Shown piece after piece: positions 57,042-64,000 of a DNA stretch of 64,000 bases. The stretch is taken from positions 1 to 64,000 of the forward strand of contig NZ_BEDT01000004.1 in NCBI RefSeq assembly GCF_002260845.1, written 5' to 3'. The translations under genes and the position numbers were made by a program. Every line of letters starts with the position of its first letter. The stretch's first letter is position 1. Under the pieces are notes generated by a model. That model was not told the origin of the DNA. It was given only the letters and a program-made list of their open reading frames with translations, and did not search any database. This DNA is from Pseudolactococcus reticulitermitis. GTDB lineage: Bacteria > Bacillota > Bacilli > Lactobacillales > Streptococcaceae.

Positions 57042-58664
57042 ATGCTACAAGTAAGCGATATTAGTTTGCAGTTTTCAGACCGTAAACTGTTTGATGAAGT
57101 CAATATTAAATTTTTACCGGGAAATTGCTACGGCTTAATCGGAGCCAATGGTGCAGGAAAATCAACTTTCCTGAAAATTTTAGCAGGGGATATTGAGCCA
57201 AGCACTGGTCACACGTCAATGGGCCCAGACGAGCGGATGAGTATTCTGCGTCAGAACCATTTTGACTATGAAGAAGTGCCTGTTTTGGACGTTGTTTTGA
57301 TGGGGCATCAACGCCTGTATGACGTGAAAGTTGAAAAAGATGCCATCTACATGAAAGCAGATTTCACTGATGAAGATGGCATGCGTTCAGCTGAGCTTGA
57401 GGGCGAATTCGCTGAGCTTGGCGGTTGGGAAGCTGAGTCTGATGCCGCACAATTACTGCAAAACTTAGGCATTCCTGATGACCTTCACCTGCAAAATATG
57501 TCTGAATTGACCAATGGCGAAAAAGTCAAGGTACTCTTGGCACAAGCCTTGTTTGGTAAGCCAGACGTTTTGCTCCTCGACGAGCCGACCAATGGTCTGG
57601 ACATTCAGTCTATCAACTGGTTAGAAGAGTTTTTGATTAACTTCGAAAACACCGTTATCGTCGTCTCCCATGACCGTCACTTCTTGAACAAAGTGTGTAC
57701 GCATATGGCAGACTTGGACTTTGGTAAAATCAAACTTTTTGTTGGTAACTATGATTTCTGGAAAGAGTCATCAGAACTTGCCCTCAAACTCCAAGGCGAT
57801 GCCAACCGCAAAGCCGAGGAAAAAATCAAAGAATTGCAAGATTTCATCGCGCGTTTCTCTGCCAATGCTTCTAAATCCAAACAAGCCACATCTCGTAAGA
57901 AAATGTTGGATAAAATCGAGTTGGACGAGATTGTCCCATCTTCTCGAAAATATCCCTTTATCAACTTTAAGCCTGACCGCGAAATCGGAAATGACTTGCT
58001 GAAAGTGGACAATCTGTCAGTCAAAATTGACGGCGAAGTGATTTTGGATAAGATCAGTTTTATCCTTAATCCAGGCGATAAAACAGCTTTTATCGGGCAA
58101 AATGATATTCAAACCACTGCACTCATCCGTGCCATTATGGGCGACATCGCCTATACTGGCGAGGTGAAATGGGGGGTGACGACATCACAAGCCTACTTGC
58201 CAAAAGATAATTCGCGTGACTTTGCAGGCGGCGAAACAATCCTTGATTGGCTCCGTCAATTTGCCAGCAAAGAAGAAGACGATAATACTTTCTTGCGTGG
58301 TTTCCTTGGTCGGATGCTATTCTCTGGTGAGGAAGTTAATAAGTCTGTCAACGTCTTGTCTGGTGGTGAAAAAGTCCGTGTCATGCTCAGCAAGCTCATG
58401 CTCTTGAAATCAAACGTTCTTGTTTTAGATGATCCAACTAACCACTTGGATTTGGAGTCAATTTCATCGCTCAATGAAGGCCTGACCAACTACAAAGGTA
58501 GCTTACTTTTCGCCAGTCATGACCATGAGTTCATTCAAACCATCGCCAATCACATCATTGTTTTATCGAAAAATGGTGTGATTGACCGAATTGATGAAAC
58601 TTATGATGAATTCCTCGAAAATGAGGAAGTGCAAGCAAAAGTTAAAGCGCTCTGGGCTGACTAA
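57042..58664 (+). CDS. ABC-F family ATPase (YbiT-like)
   Basis: 540 residues with two ATPase domains and no membrane part. Domain 1: Walker A GANGAGKST (about 38), signature LTNGEKVKV and LLLDEPTNGLD. Linker with basic helix (about 245-290). Domain 2: signature LSGGEKVRV and VLDDPTNHLD, but a degenerate Walker A (GQNDIQTT), which is known in this subfamily. ABC-F proteins bind the ribosome E site; this subgroup is not typically a resistance type. Confidence 0.88.
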   Translation: MLQVSDISLQFSDRKLFDEVNIKFLPGNCYGLIGANGAGKSTFLKILAGDIEPSTGHTSMGPDERMSILRQNHFDYEEVPVLDVVLMGHQRLYDVKVEKDAIYMKADFTDEDGMRSAELEGEFAELGGWEAESDAAQLLQNLGIPDDLHLQNMSELTNGEKVKVLLAQALFGKPDVLLLDEPTNGLDIQSINWLEEFLINFENTVIVVSHDRHFLNKVCTHMADLDFGKIKLFVGNYDFWKESSELALKLQGDANRKAEEKIKELQDFIARFSANASKSKQATSRKKMLDKIELDEIVPSSRKYPFINFKPDREIGNDLLKVDNLSVKIDGEVILDKISFILNPGDKTAFIGQNDIQTTALIRAIMGDIAYTGEVKWGVTTSQAYLPKDNSRDFAGGETILDWLRQFASKEEDDNTFLRGFLGRMLFSGEEVNKSVNVLSGGEKVRVMLSKLMLLKSNVLVLDDPTNHLDLESISSLNEGLTNYKGSLLFASHDHEFIQTIANHIIVLSKNGVIDRIDETYDEFLENEEVQAKVKALWAD

Positions 58665-58703
58665 ACTAACTATTTTAAAAGTCGTAGTCATACGTCTTTT
58701 TTT

Positions 58704-58717
58704 GTTATAATAAAAGC
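58704..58717 (+). promoter_or_regulatory. Extended -10 promoter with leaderless start (HAD gene)
   Basis: TATAAT at 58706-58711 after TG at 58703-58704. The ATG follows after 6 nt (58718) and there is no Shine-Dalgarno. A hairpin (AAGTCGTA/TACGTCTT, about 58679-58698) just before it with a T-run ends the ABC-F gene. Confidence 0.6.
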
Positions 58718-59530
58718 ATGACAATTAAACTCATCGCAACAGATATGGACGGGACTTTCTTAGACGGCAATGGTGCTTATGATAAAGCACGATTTGATAA
58801 GATTTTAACAGCATTGGAAGAAAAAAATATCCTTTTTGCAGCAGCATCTGGTCGCCAGCTTTTGGCTTTGGAAGCGATGTTTGCTGATTTTTCTGACCGG
58901 ATACTATTCGTCGCAGAAAATGGCGGCATTGTCAAATATCAGGATCACATTTTATTTGAAGAAAAAATGCCATTTGATAAAGTGTTAGAGATTGCAGATA
59001 TCGTCAGAAAATCTGACTATATTCAGGACGATTCCGTCTTGCTCAGCGGTGCCAATGGCTCCTACATCTTAGAGACGGCTAGCGATTACTATAAGAAAAA
59101 AGCGAATTTTTACTATAAAAATGTGCAAGCGCTGCCAGATTTTTCAGGTGTTGTAGATGATATTCTGAAATTAACGGTTAATTTTACGGCGGCTCGAGTA
59201 CTCGAGGGAGAGGCGTGGGTCAATCAACAAGTGACAGGGGTTCGGGCAGTCACGACAGGATTTGAATCCATTGATATCATCCCAACGGGCATCAGTAAGG
59301 CAACAGGTCTCTCGCATATTGCTGAAAAATTTGCCATTTCGCCAGCAGGAATGCTAGCGTTTGGGGATAATCTAAATGACTTAGAAATGCTAACTTATGC
59401 CGGTACGGCGATTGCCACCAGCAATGCGCGTGATGAGATTAAAGCTGTAGCTGACAGAGTGATTGGCAATCACAAAGATCAGGCAGTTTTGACTTATTTG
59501 GAAGAGTTGCTCAAATCAAAAAACGCCTAA
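58718..59530 (+). CDS. Cof-type HAD phosphatase
   Basis: 270 residues. Motif I DMDGTFLDGNG (about 9-19, nucleophile Asp), motif II AASGR, motif III Lys in TGISK, motif IV FGDNLNDLEML. Sugar-phosphate or nucleotide phosphatase of broad range, substrate unknown. Probably a leaderless message. Confidence 0.92.
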   Translation: MTIKLIATDMDGTFLDGNGAYDKARFDKILTALEEKNILFAAASGRQLLALEAMFADFSDRILFVAENGGIVKYQDHILFEEKMPFDKVLEIADIVRKSDYIQDDSVLLSGANGSYILETASDYYKKKANFYYKNVQALPDFSGVVDDILKLTVNFTAARVLEGEAWVNQQVTGVRAVTTGFESIDIIPTGISKATGLSHIAEKFAISPAGMLAFGDNLNDLEMLTYAGTAIATSNARDEIKAVADRVIGNHKDQAVLTYLEELLKSKNA

Positions 59531-59558
59531 CTCAGACGATTGAGTTAGGCATTTTTGA

Positions 59559-60179
59559 TTAAAACTCTTTGGCAATACTGTCAACTTTAGCCAAGGCATC
59601 AGCTAAAATGTCATCAGCACGTTCAGGGTCATAGGCATGCCCTTCGATGTAAACAGAAGTAATGTCATCAATACCGATAAAGTTTAAAATACTGTTAAGG
59701 TATTGAGAAGAGGCATCATTGCCATTGTAGACACCACCATTGGCTTGGATGTGAAGCACTTTTTTACCGCCAGCAAGACCGATAGGCCCTTCGGCAGTGT
59801 ATTTGAAAGTTCTACCCGCGACATTAATCGTGTCGACCCATGCTTTCAGGCGTGTTGGCACACCTAAGTTCCAAAGCGGATTGGTAATGACTACTTTATC
59901 AGCAGCGAGGAATTGGTCGGTTAATTCACCGAAACGCGCAACTTTTGCTTGTTGCTCAGCGCTAAGGCTAGCAAATTCAGTACCTGAAGCTAGAGCATTG
60001 AAAGCTGCTGCAAGGTCGGCGTCGATTTCTGGGACGTTGTCAGCGAAGACATCGAGAATGGTCACTGTGTCACTTGGATGTGCTGCTTCATAAGTCGACA
60101 GGAATTGATCCAGTGCTTTAAGTGAGAAAGATGTTTCAGCTGTAAGGGGGTGCCCTTTAATAACTAGTGTATGTGACAA
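59559..60179 (-). CDS. azoR: FMN-dependent NADH-azoreductase (flavodoxin fold)
   Basis: 206 residues from TTG 60179 (SHTLVIKGHPLTAETSFS), which has GAGG 8 nt upstream. The open frame runs on 18 codons further but these do not fit the family. Motifs: KGHPLTAETSFS (FMN phosphate), NPLWNLGVPTRLKAWVD and HIQANGG. It reduces quinones and azo compounds with NADH. Confidence 0.88.
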   Translation of the reverse strand: MSHTLVIKGHPLTAETSFSLKALDQFLSTYEAAHPSDTVTILDVFADNVPEIDADLAAAFNALASGTEFASLSAEQQAKVARFGELTDQFLAADKVVITNPLWNLGVPTRLKAWVDTINVAGRTFKYTAEGPIGLAGGKKVLHIQANGGVYNGNDASSQYLNSILNFIGIDDITSVYIEGHAYDPERADDILADALAKVDSIAKEF

Positions 60180-60344
60180 TGGGAAAACCTCATCATTTCT
60201 AAAAATTTTTGTTACATGCTTTATTTTATACAAAATCAGACAGAATTGCTTTGTTTACGCTTGTAAATTTTATTACAAACTTGCCATTCAAATAGGCAGC
60301 CTACGATTGGTTAATTTGTGAAAGACCCCACAATTGTTATAAAA

Positions 60345-60379
60345 TTGAAAAAAAAACTAAAATATGGTATATTGTTAGA
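60345..60379 (+). promoter_or_regulatory. Promoter of plsX, leaderless
   Basis: -35 TTGAAA (60345-60350), 17 bp, -10 TATATT (60368-60373) with TG upstream. The plsX ATG starts 6 nt later and has no Shine-Dalgarno. Confidence 0.65.
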
Positions 60380-61381
60380 ATGAAAAAGAAATTAGCGATT
60401 GACGCAATGGGTGGCGATTTTGCCCCCCAATCTGTTGTCGAGGGGTGTTTGCTGGCGCGAGCTGAATTTCCAGACACTGAGTTTATTTTGTTTGGTGACG
60501 AAGCGAAAATTCGCCCATTATTGAGCGATGAGACCAATATCACCATTGTCCACACGACTGAAAAGATTGACTCTGGCGAGGCTGATCCCGTTAAGGCGAT
60601 TCGCCGTAAAAAAACAGCTAGCATGGTACTAGCTGCGACAGCGGTTAAAAACGGCGAGGCAGATGCCCTTGTTTCTGCGGGCAATACCGGTGCGCTCCTT
60701 GCGAGCGGTATCTTTACCGTGGGGCGGATCAAGCAAGTCGATCGTCCCGGTTTGATGTCAACTTTACCAACATTGGATGGTAAAGGCTTTGATATGTTGG
60801 ATCTCGGTGCCAATGCTGAGAATACGGCACACCATCTTCATAACTATGCGATTCTTGGTTCTTTCTACGCTTCAAATGTCAGAGGCGTGTCATCTCCACG
60901 TATCGGACTTTTGAACAATGGGTCTGAAGCCAGTAAGGGGGCACCATTGCAAAAAGAGGCTTACGAGCTGCTTTCTGCTGATGAGAGTTTGAACTTCATT
61001 GGTAATGTCGAAGCGCGTGATTTGATGAGTGGTGTCGCTGATGTCGTCGTTGTGGACGGTTTCACTGGTAATGCGATTCTCAAATCAATCGAAGGCACGG
61101 CATCTAGCTTGATGAAACAGCTGAAATCTTCTATCACTAATGGCGGGATTTTATCGAAAATCGGTGCTGTTCTGATGAAAAAATCTCTCTACAGTCTAAA
61201 AGATGCGCTAGATTACGAGAAAGCAGGTGGTGCCGTTTTATTCGGTTTGAAAGCCCCTGTCATCAAGAGTCATGGCTCTTCAAATGCTGACGCGATTTTT
61301 GCGACACTTAAACAAACGCATAAAATGCTAGAAACTGACGTGGTTGGGAAATTAGTGCAACATTATCAGGAGGACAAATAA
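60380..61381 (+). CDS. plsX: Phosphate acyltransferase PlsX
   Basis: 333 residues. Starts [18 protein letters not shown]; further family motifs [13 protein letters not shown] and [13 protein letters not shown]. It converts acyl-ACP to acyl-phosphate for phosphatidic acid synthesis. acpP follows at once, which links donor and enzyme. Confidence 0.96.
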   Translation: MKKKLAIDAMGGDFAPQSVVEGCLLARAEFPDTEFILFGDEAKIRPLLSDETNITIVHTTEKIDSGEADPVKAIRRKKTASMVLAATAVKNGEADALVSAGNTGALLASGIFTVGRIKQVDRPGLMSTLPTLDGKGFDMLDLGANAENTAHHLHNYAILGSFYASNVRGVSSPRIGLLNNGSEASKGAPLQKEAYELLSADESLNFIGNVEARDLMSGVADVVVVDGFTGNAILKSIEGTASSLMKQLKSSITNGGILSKIGAVLMKKSLYSLKDALDYEKAGGAVLFGLKAPVIKSHGSSNADAIFATLKQTHKMLETDVVGKLVQHYQEDK

Positions 61382-61630
61382 ATGGCGATGAGTAAAGCAG
61401 AGCTTTTTGCTAAAATAAAAGAAAATTTAGTGACGACTTTGGAGTTGGATGCTGAAAATATCACGCTAGAAACCAATATCGTTGCTGATTTAGGCGCGGA
61501 CTCGATTAGCTTGATGGAATTCACCTTGGCTTTAGAAGATGAATTCGGTATCGAAATTTCTGACGAAGATGCAGAACATATCTTGACGATAGGTCAAGTT
61601 GTTGATTATGTGTCTCATAAAATTAATTAA
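61382..61630 (+). CDS. acpP: Acyl carrier protein
   Basis: 82 residues. Phosphopantetheine attachment Ser in LGADSISLMEF (about 40), where DSL is usual; the Ser itself is kept. Helical bundle otherwise typical (FGIEISDEDAEHILTIGQVVDYV). AGGAGG lies inside the end of plsX; the ATG follows the plsX stop directly. Confidence 0.93.
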   Translation: MAMSKAELFAKIKENLVTTLELDAENITLETNIVADLGADSISLMEFTLALEDEFGIEISDEDAEHILTIGQVVDYVSHKIN

Positions 61631-61635
61631 TTCAA

Positions 61636-61679
61636 AAAGCACAGGTTTTGGCTAATTGCCAAGTCCTGTGCTTTTTTTG
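61636..61679. terminator. Bidirectional terminator between acpP and the NUDIX gene
   Basis: AAAAAGCACAGG and CCTGTGCTTTTTTT around 18 nt that pair further (TTGGC/GCCAA). Confidence 0.9.
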
Positions 61680-61683
61680 TCTG

Positions 61684-62457
61684 TTACATCTCTGATTTCA
61701 ATCTGAAAAATGTGTGTGTGTTATCATCACCGTCTTTGTTGAGCGTATCGGTAGGGATAAAATACGCCTCACGATAAGGCAAGAGCTGGTCTGCTAGATT
61801 GCTTCCAGTAAATTGTTTGGTAAGCGTTTCGACCTGTTGCCAGCTAAAAATAGCCGGCAGGAGATTGAGCCATTTCGGTTTGGTCTCAAAGCTATCTTGA
61901 ATGACTTGACTGGCTGTATTGAGAATCTCTGAGTGATCAAAAGCCAACAGATGGTCAGGAATGCCGTCAATTTGCAGTTGGTGTGTTTCAGGATTGACCG
62001 AGAAATCAAACCATTGGGCGCGCGCAGCATCATCTCCTGCCTGAGTTTCAGGAAAGTTAGGGAGATAGATTAGGTGCGCAACCGTGACCACCCACCCCCT
62101 AGGATCACGTCCAGGTGTTGCAATTGTTTTGAGCTGCGCCACGAGTTTAGGCGCGATTTTGAGGTGGGTCTCCTCAAAAACTTCACGAATGGCAGCTTGT
62201 GTGGTATCTTCATTTTTGTCCAAAAACCCACCCGGCAGCGCCCAATGATGTAAATCAGGATGTGCTTTACGCTGGATTAAGAGGAGATTGACCCGATTGG
62301 TCTCAGGATTGTAGGCGAAGATGACATTATCAACGGTGACACTGGGTGTTTCGTAGGTTGGATGATCTTGTTTGAGATACCAAGCGAGAAATGCTTCCTC
62401 ACTTGCTTGCTGTTCATAATAGACTTTTTCTGCTGCTTTGCTGACAAATGTTGGCAT
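61684..62457 (-). CDS. NUDIX hydrolase with C-terminal winged-helix-like domain
   Basis: 257 residues. NUDIX box GGFLDKNEDTTQAAIREVFEETHL (about 95-118) has the metal-binding REVFEE but His where Gly is usual (ETHL for ETGL). N-terminal leader (1-35), then NUDIX core, then a C-terminal part (about 165-245) as in NrtR-type regulators and ADP-ribose pyrophosphatases. It may be an NAD-related regulator or an enzyme; I cannot decide. Confidence 0.8.
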   Translation of the reverse strand: MPTFVSKAAEKVYYEQQASEEAFLAWYLKQDHPTYETPSVTVDNVIFAYNPETNRVNLLLIQRKAHPDLHHWALPGGFLDKNEDTTQAAIREVFEETHLKIAPKLVAQLKTIATPGRDPRGWVVTVAHLIYLPNFPETQAGDDAARAQWFDFSVNPETHQLQIDGIPDHLLAFDHSEILNTASQVIQDSFETKPKWLNLLPAIFSWQQVETLTKQFTGSNLADQLLPYREAYFIPTDTLNKDGDDNTHTFFRLKSEM

Positions 62458-62545
62458 GGTCTCTCCTTTTTTGGTTTATGTTAAGTTTAACCTAGGAGAT
62501 AGGTGATGTCAAATTTAGGCTAACAGGTACAGAATAGGATATTAG

Positions 62546-62574
62546 TTGTCATAATATGAAAAATAGGTTAAAAT
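62546..62574 (+). promoter_or_regulatory. Promoter of the apbE operon
   Basis: -35 TTGTCA (62546-62551), 17 bp, -10 TAAAAT (62569-62574). Confidence 0.7.
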
Positions 62575-62587
62575 ATAAAGAGACAAA

Positions 62588-62601
62588 CGAAAACGTTTTC
62601 A
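62588..62601. promoter_or_regulatory. cre site (CcpA operator)
   Basis: CGAAAACGTTTTCA, one base from the lactococcal/Bacillus cre consensus (TGNAANCGNTNNCA). It lies just after the promoter, where CcpA binding would block elongation and so repress on glucose. Confidence 0.7.
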
Positions 62602-62637
62602 TGATGAGGGGATAGAGATACCGAAAGGAGAGGTTGA

Positions 62638-63756
62638 ATGAAAAAAAGATTGCAGTGGCGACTAGGTGCGATGTTGCTGATTGTACCAGTTTTACTTGCA
62701 AGTTCTGGTTGCCAAAAAAAGGAGGATAGCTCTAAAAAAGCACCAGAAAAAAAAGTCGAGCTGATGAAAGAGCCTTATAAAAATGAAGAGTTTGCAACGG
62801 GTACGTACGTTGAAATTTTGATTTATGACAAAGGACATGGTGAGGCGGATTTTGAAGTTGCTAGAAAACAACTCAAGGAGTTAGCGGCGAAGTTCGAAAT
62901 TTATGAGCAAGGTGAAAGCGAGCTAGATAAAGTCAATGCCCAAGCAGGCATCGCACCAGTTAAGGTATCAAAAATCACCTTTGAATTAGTTAAGGCGCTA
63001 GATAAATATGCTCAGACTTCTGATGGCTACTATAATCCAGCTGTTGGTGTGATGACACATCTTTGGCATATTGGTTTTTCGGATGCTCAAGTTCCCTCAG
63101 AGGAATTAATCAAAGCAACATTAGACAAAGTAAACGTTGATGATATCGTGTTAGATGCTAAAAATCAGACGGTCTTTCTCAAGAAAAAAGGGATGATGAT
63201 TGAGGCTGACGGTATTGGTAAAGGCTTTATTGGAGCGCAATTATTGGAAACCCTTAAAGCTAGAGGGGTGACGACTGCAGTTGTCAACCTAGGTGGTCAT
63301 GCTTATACGATAGGTAAAAACCCAGATCGTGAAGACGGTGCTTGGGAGGTTGGGGTTGCCAATCCAACATTAGGTGAAAGTCAAGACAGTCCTTTAGTAG
63401 GCGTGGTAGCCAGCCACCATACGAGTTTTAATACCACGAACTATTATGGGCGCTATCTAAAGGTTGGAGACAAAGTTTATTCTCACTTATTTGATACTAA
63501 GACGGGCTATCCAGTAGAAACAGATTTATTGAGCGTGACCATGGTTGGTGATACGCCCTATCATGATGATGCTTATAGTAATGCCCTGATGAACATGGGG
63601 CTTGAAAAAGGGATGAAATACGTCAATGCTCACGATGAATTAGACGCTATCTTTATTACCAAAAATAAAGAAGTATACATCTCAAAAAATATTCCAGGAG
63701 AATTTGAACTTCTAGATAAAAGTTTCACAGTAGTGAAAGGTGTCGCAAAAAAATAA
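62638..63756 (+). CDS. apbE: FAD:protein FMN transferase (ApbE), lipoprotein
   Basis: 372 residues. Signal peptide with a Cys at 25 (ASSGC), then the ApbE fold: FATGTYVEILIYD, DGYYNPAVGVMTHLWHIGF, EADGIGKGFIGAQL, VVNLGGHAYTIG, then the metal-site region near DAYSNALMNMG. It attaches FMN to extracytoplasmic proteins by Mg-dependent transfer. Ribosome site AAGGAG. A secreted protein follows; such pairs take part in extracellular electron transfer in Gram-positives, which would fit a cre site. Confidence 0.9.
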   Translation: MKKRLQWRLGAMLLIVPVLLASSGCQKKEDSSKKAPEKKVELMKEPYKNEEFATGTYVEILIYDKGHGEADFEVARKQLKELAAKFEIYEQGESELDKVNAQAGIAPVKVSKITFELVKALDKYAQTSDGYYNPAVGVMTHLWHIGFSDAQVPSEELIKATLDKVNVDDIVLDAKNQTVFLKKKGMMIEADGIGKGFIGAQLLETLKARGVTTAVVNLGGHAYTIGKNPDREDGAWEVGVANPTLGESQDSPLVGVVASHHTSFNTTNYYGRYLKVGDKVYSHLFDTKTGYPVETDLLSVTMVGDTPYHDDAYSNALMNMGLEKGMKYVNAHDELDAIFITKNKEVYISKNIPGEFELLDKSFTVVKGVAKK

Positions 63757-63788
63757 TTGAATAATCATTGAAAGGTCATGGTGATGAA

Positions 63789-64000
63789 ATGAAAATTCAG
63801 AAAAGTTTAAAAATAATGACGGTCACATTGGCACTTTTGGCTAATTTTGTTGTTTCAACACAAGTATTAGCAAGAGAAAAAGGTGATACTAAAAAAGATA
63901 AAGAATCAAGACAAATTAATATTGATTTACGCTTCAATCAACGCTATACAGAGCAGCAAGAAGCTGAAAAAGTGACGCAAAATACTAACAATGAGCCTAA
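63789..64000 (+). CDS. Secreted protein, truncated by the window end
   Basis: 70 codons are visible from ATG 63789. Signal peptide (about 1-29, MTVTLALLANFVVSTQVLA), then a charged stretch KKDKESRQINIDLRFNQRYTEQQEAEKV. The gene runs out of the window. Possibly an ApbE substrate (FMN-binding), but no FMN motif lies in the visible part. Confidence 0.7.
   Translation, partial: MKIQKSLKIMTVTLALLANFVVSTQVLAREKGDTKKDKESRQINIDLRFNQRYTEQQEAEKVTQNTNNEP

Noticed and set aside
58040-58160. Broken second ATPase domain in the ABC-F gene
   Set aside because: The degenerate Walker A is known for this subfamily, and the rest of the domain (signature, Walker B) is intact.

Overview
The window looks like the origin region of a Lactococcus-type chromosome (Streptococcaceae, low G+C). 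Evidence is the order dnaA-dnaN-rexB-rexA, the streptococcal neighbourhood DUF951-ychF-pth-mfd-rqcP-divIC-tilS-hpt-ftsH, a stand-alone ParB beside dnaA, and the blocks yajC/uppS-cdsA-rseP-proS and araT-recO-plsX-acpP. A dxr (ispC) gene between cdsA and rseP is not expected in L. lactis or streptococci, which use mevalonate, so a non-lactis lineage (raffinolactis/piscium-like) is my guess.

Layout. 1-1.3 kb: end of a partial gene (perhaps comX), then a minus-strand tRNA operon (Glu-Ser-fMet-Asp-Phe-Gly-Ile-[5S]-Asn) with a 5S rRNA but no 16S or 23S. 1.4-4.8 kb: a LysM wall protein and an OatA-like O-acetyltransferase coupled to a MORN-repeat protein. 4.9-12.7 kb: minus-strand operon rqcP-divIC-S1-hpaB-like-serine hydrolase-tilS-hpt-ftsH. 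12.9-20.8 kb: plus-strand DUF916, DUF951, ychF, pth, mfd, yabM-like flippase; this block is inverted relative to the usual order and runs head-on to the fork. 20.9-31.7 kb: rexA, rexB, dnaN, dnaA, oriC, parB. 31.7-42.2 kb: glycerate kinase, trhO, tag, DUF975, yajC, uppS-cdsA-dxr-rseP-proS. 42.3-42.8 kb: a 6S-like RNA and tRNA-Lys(CTT).

42.8-51.3 kb: an 8.5 kb integrative island in the 3' end of tRNA-Lys. Its left half carries integrase, an excisionase-like protein, a Rep_trans/MobT-like protein, a frameshifted gene and a double-HTH repressor with a palindromic operator. Its right half, beyond an internal att-like scar, carries the most interesting content: an Rgg-type regulator, a convergent 23-residue SHP-like pheromone gene, a 24-residue hydrophobic peptide gene and an ABC transporter. 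Three promoters in this half share the same box (GCNNATATGCAAC) exactly 26 bp from a TAAAAT -10. I read this as a self-contained, apparently undescribed peptide quorum-sensing cassette. RseP (the Eep homologue, which matures SHP peptides in streptococci) is encoded nearby.

51.5-64 kb is core genome: aminotransferase, recO, lipoprotein, GlpQ, trpS with a T-box, a small membrane protein, an ABC-F protein, a HAD phosphatase, azoreductase, plsX-acpP, a NUDIX protein, and a cre-controlled ApbE lipoprotein followed by a secreted protein cut by the window edge.

Several genes (rqcP, glycerate kinase, the HAD phosphatase, plsX) have a -10 hexamer only 6-7 nt before the ATG and no Shine-Dalgarno, so leaderless transcripts are likely. 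ychF and proS have a Shine-Dalgarno separated from the ATG by a hairpin.
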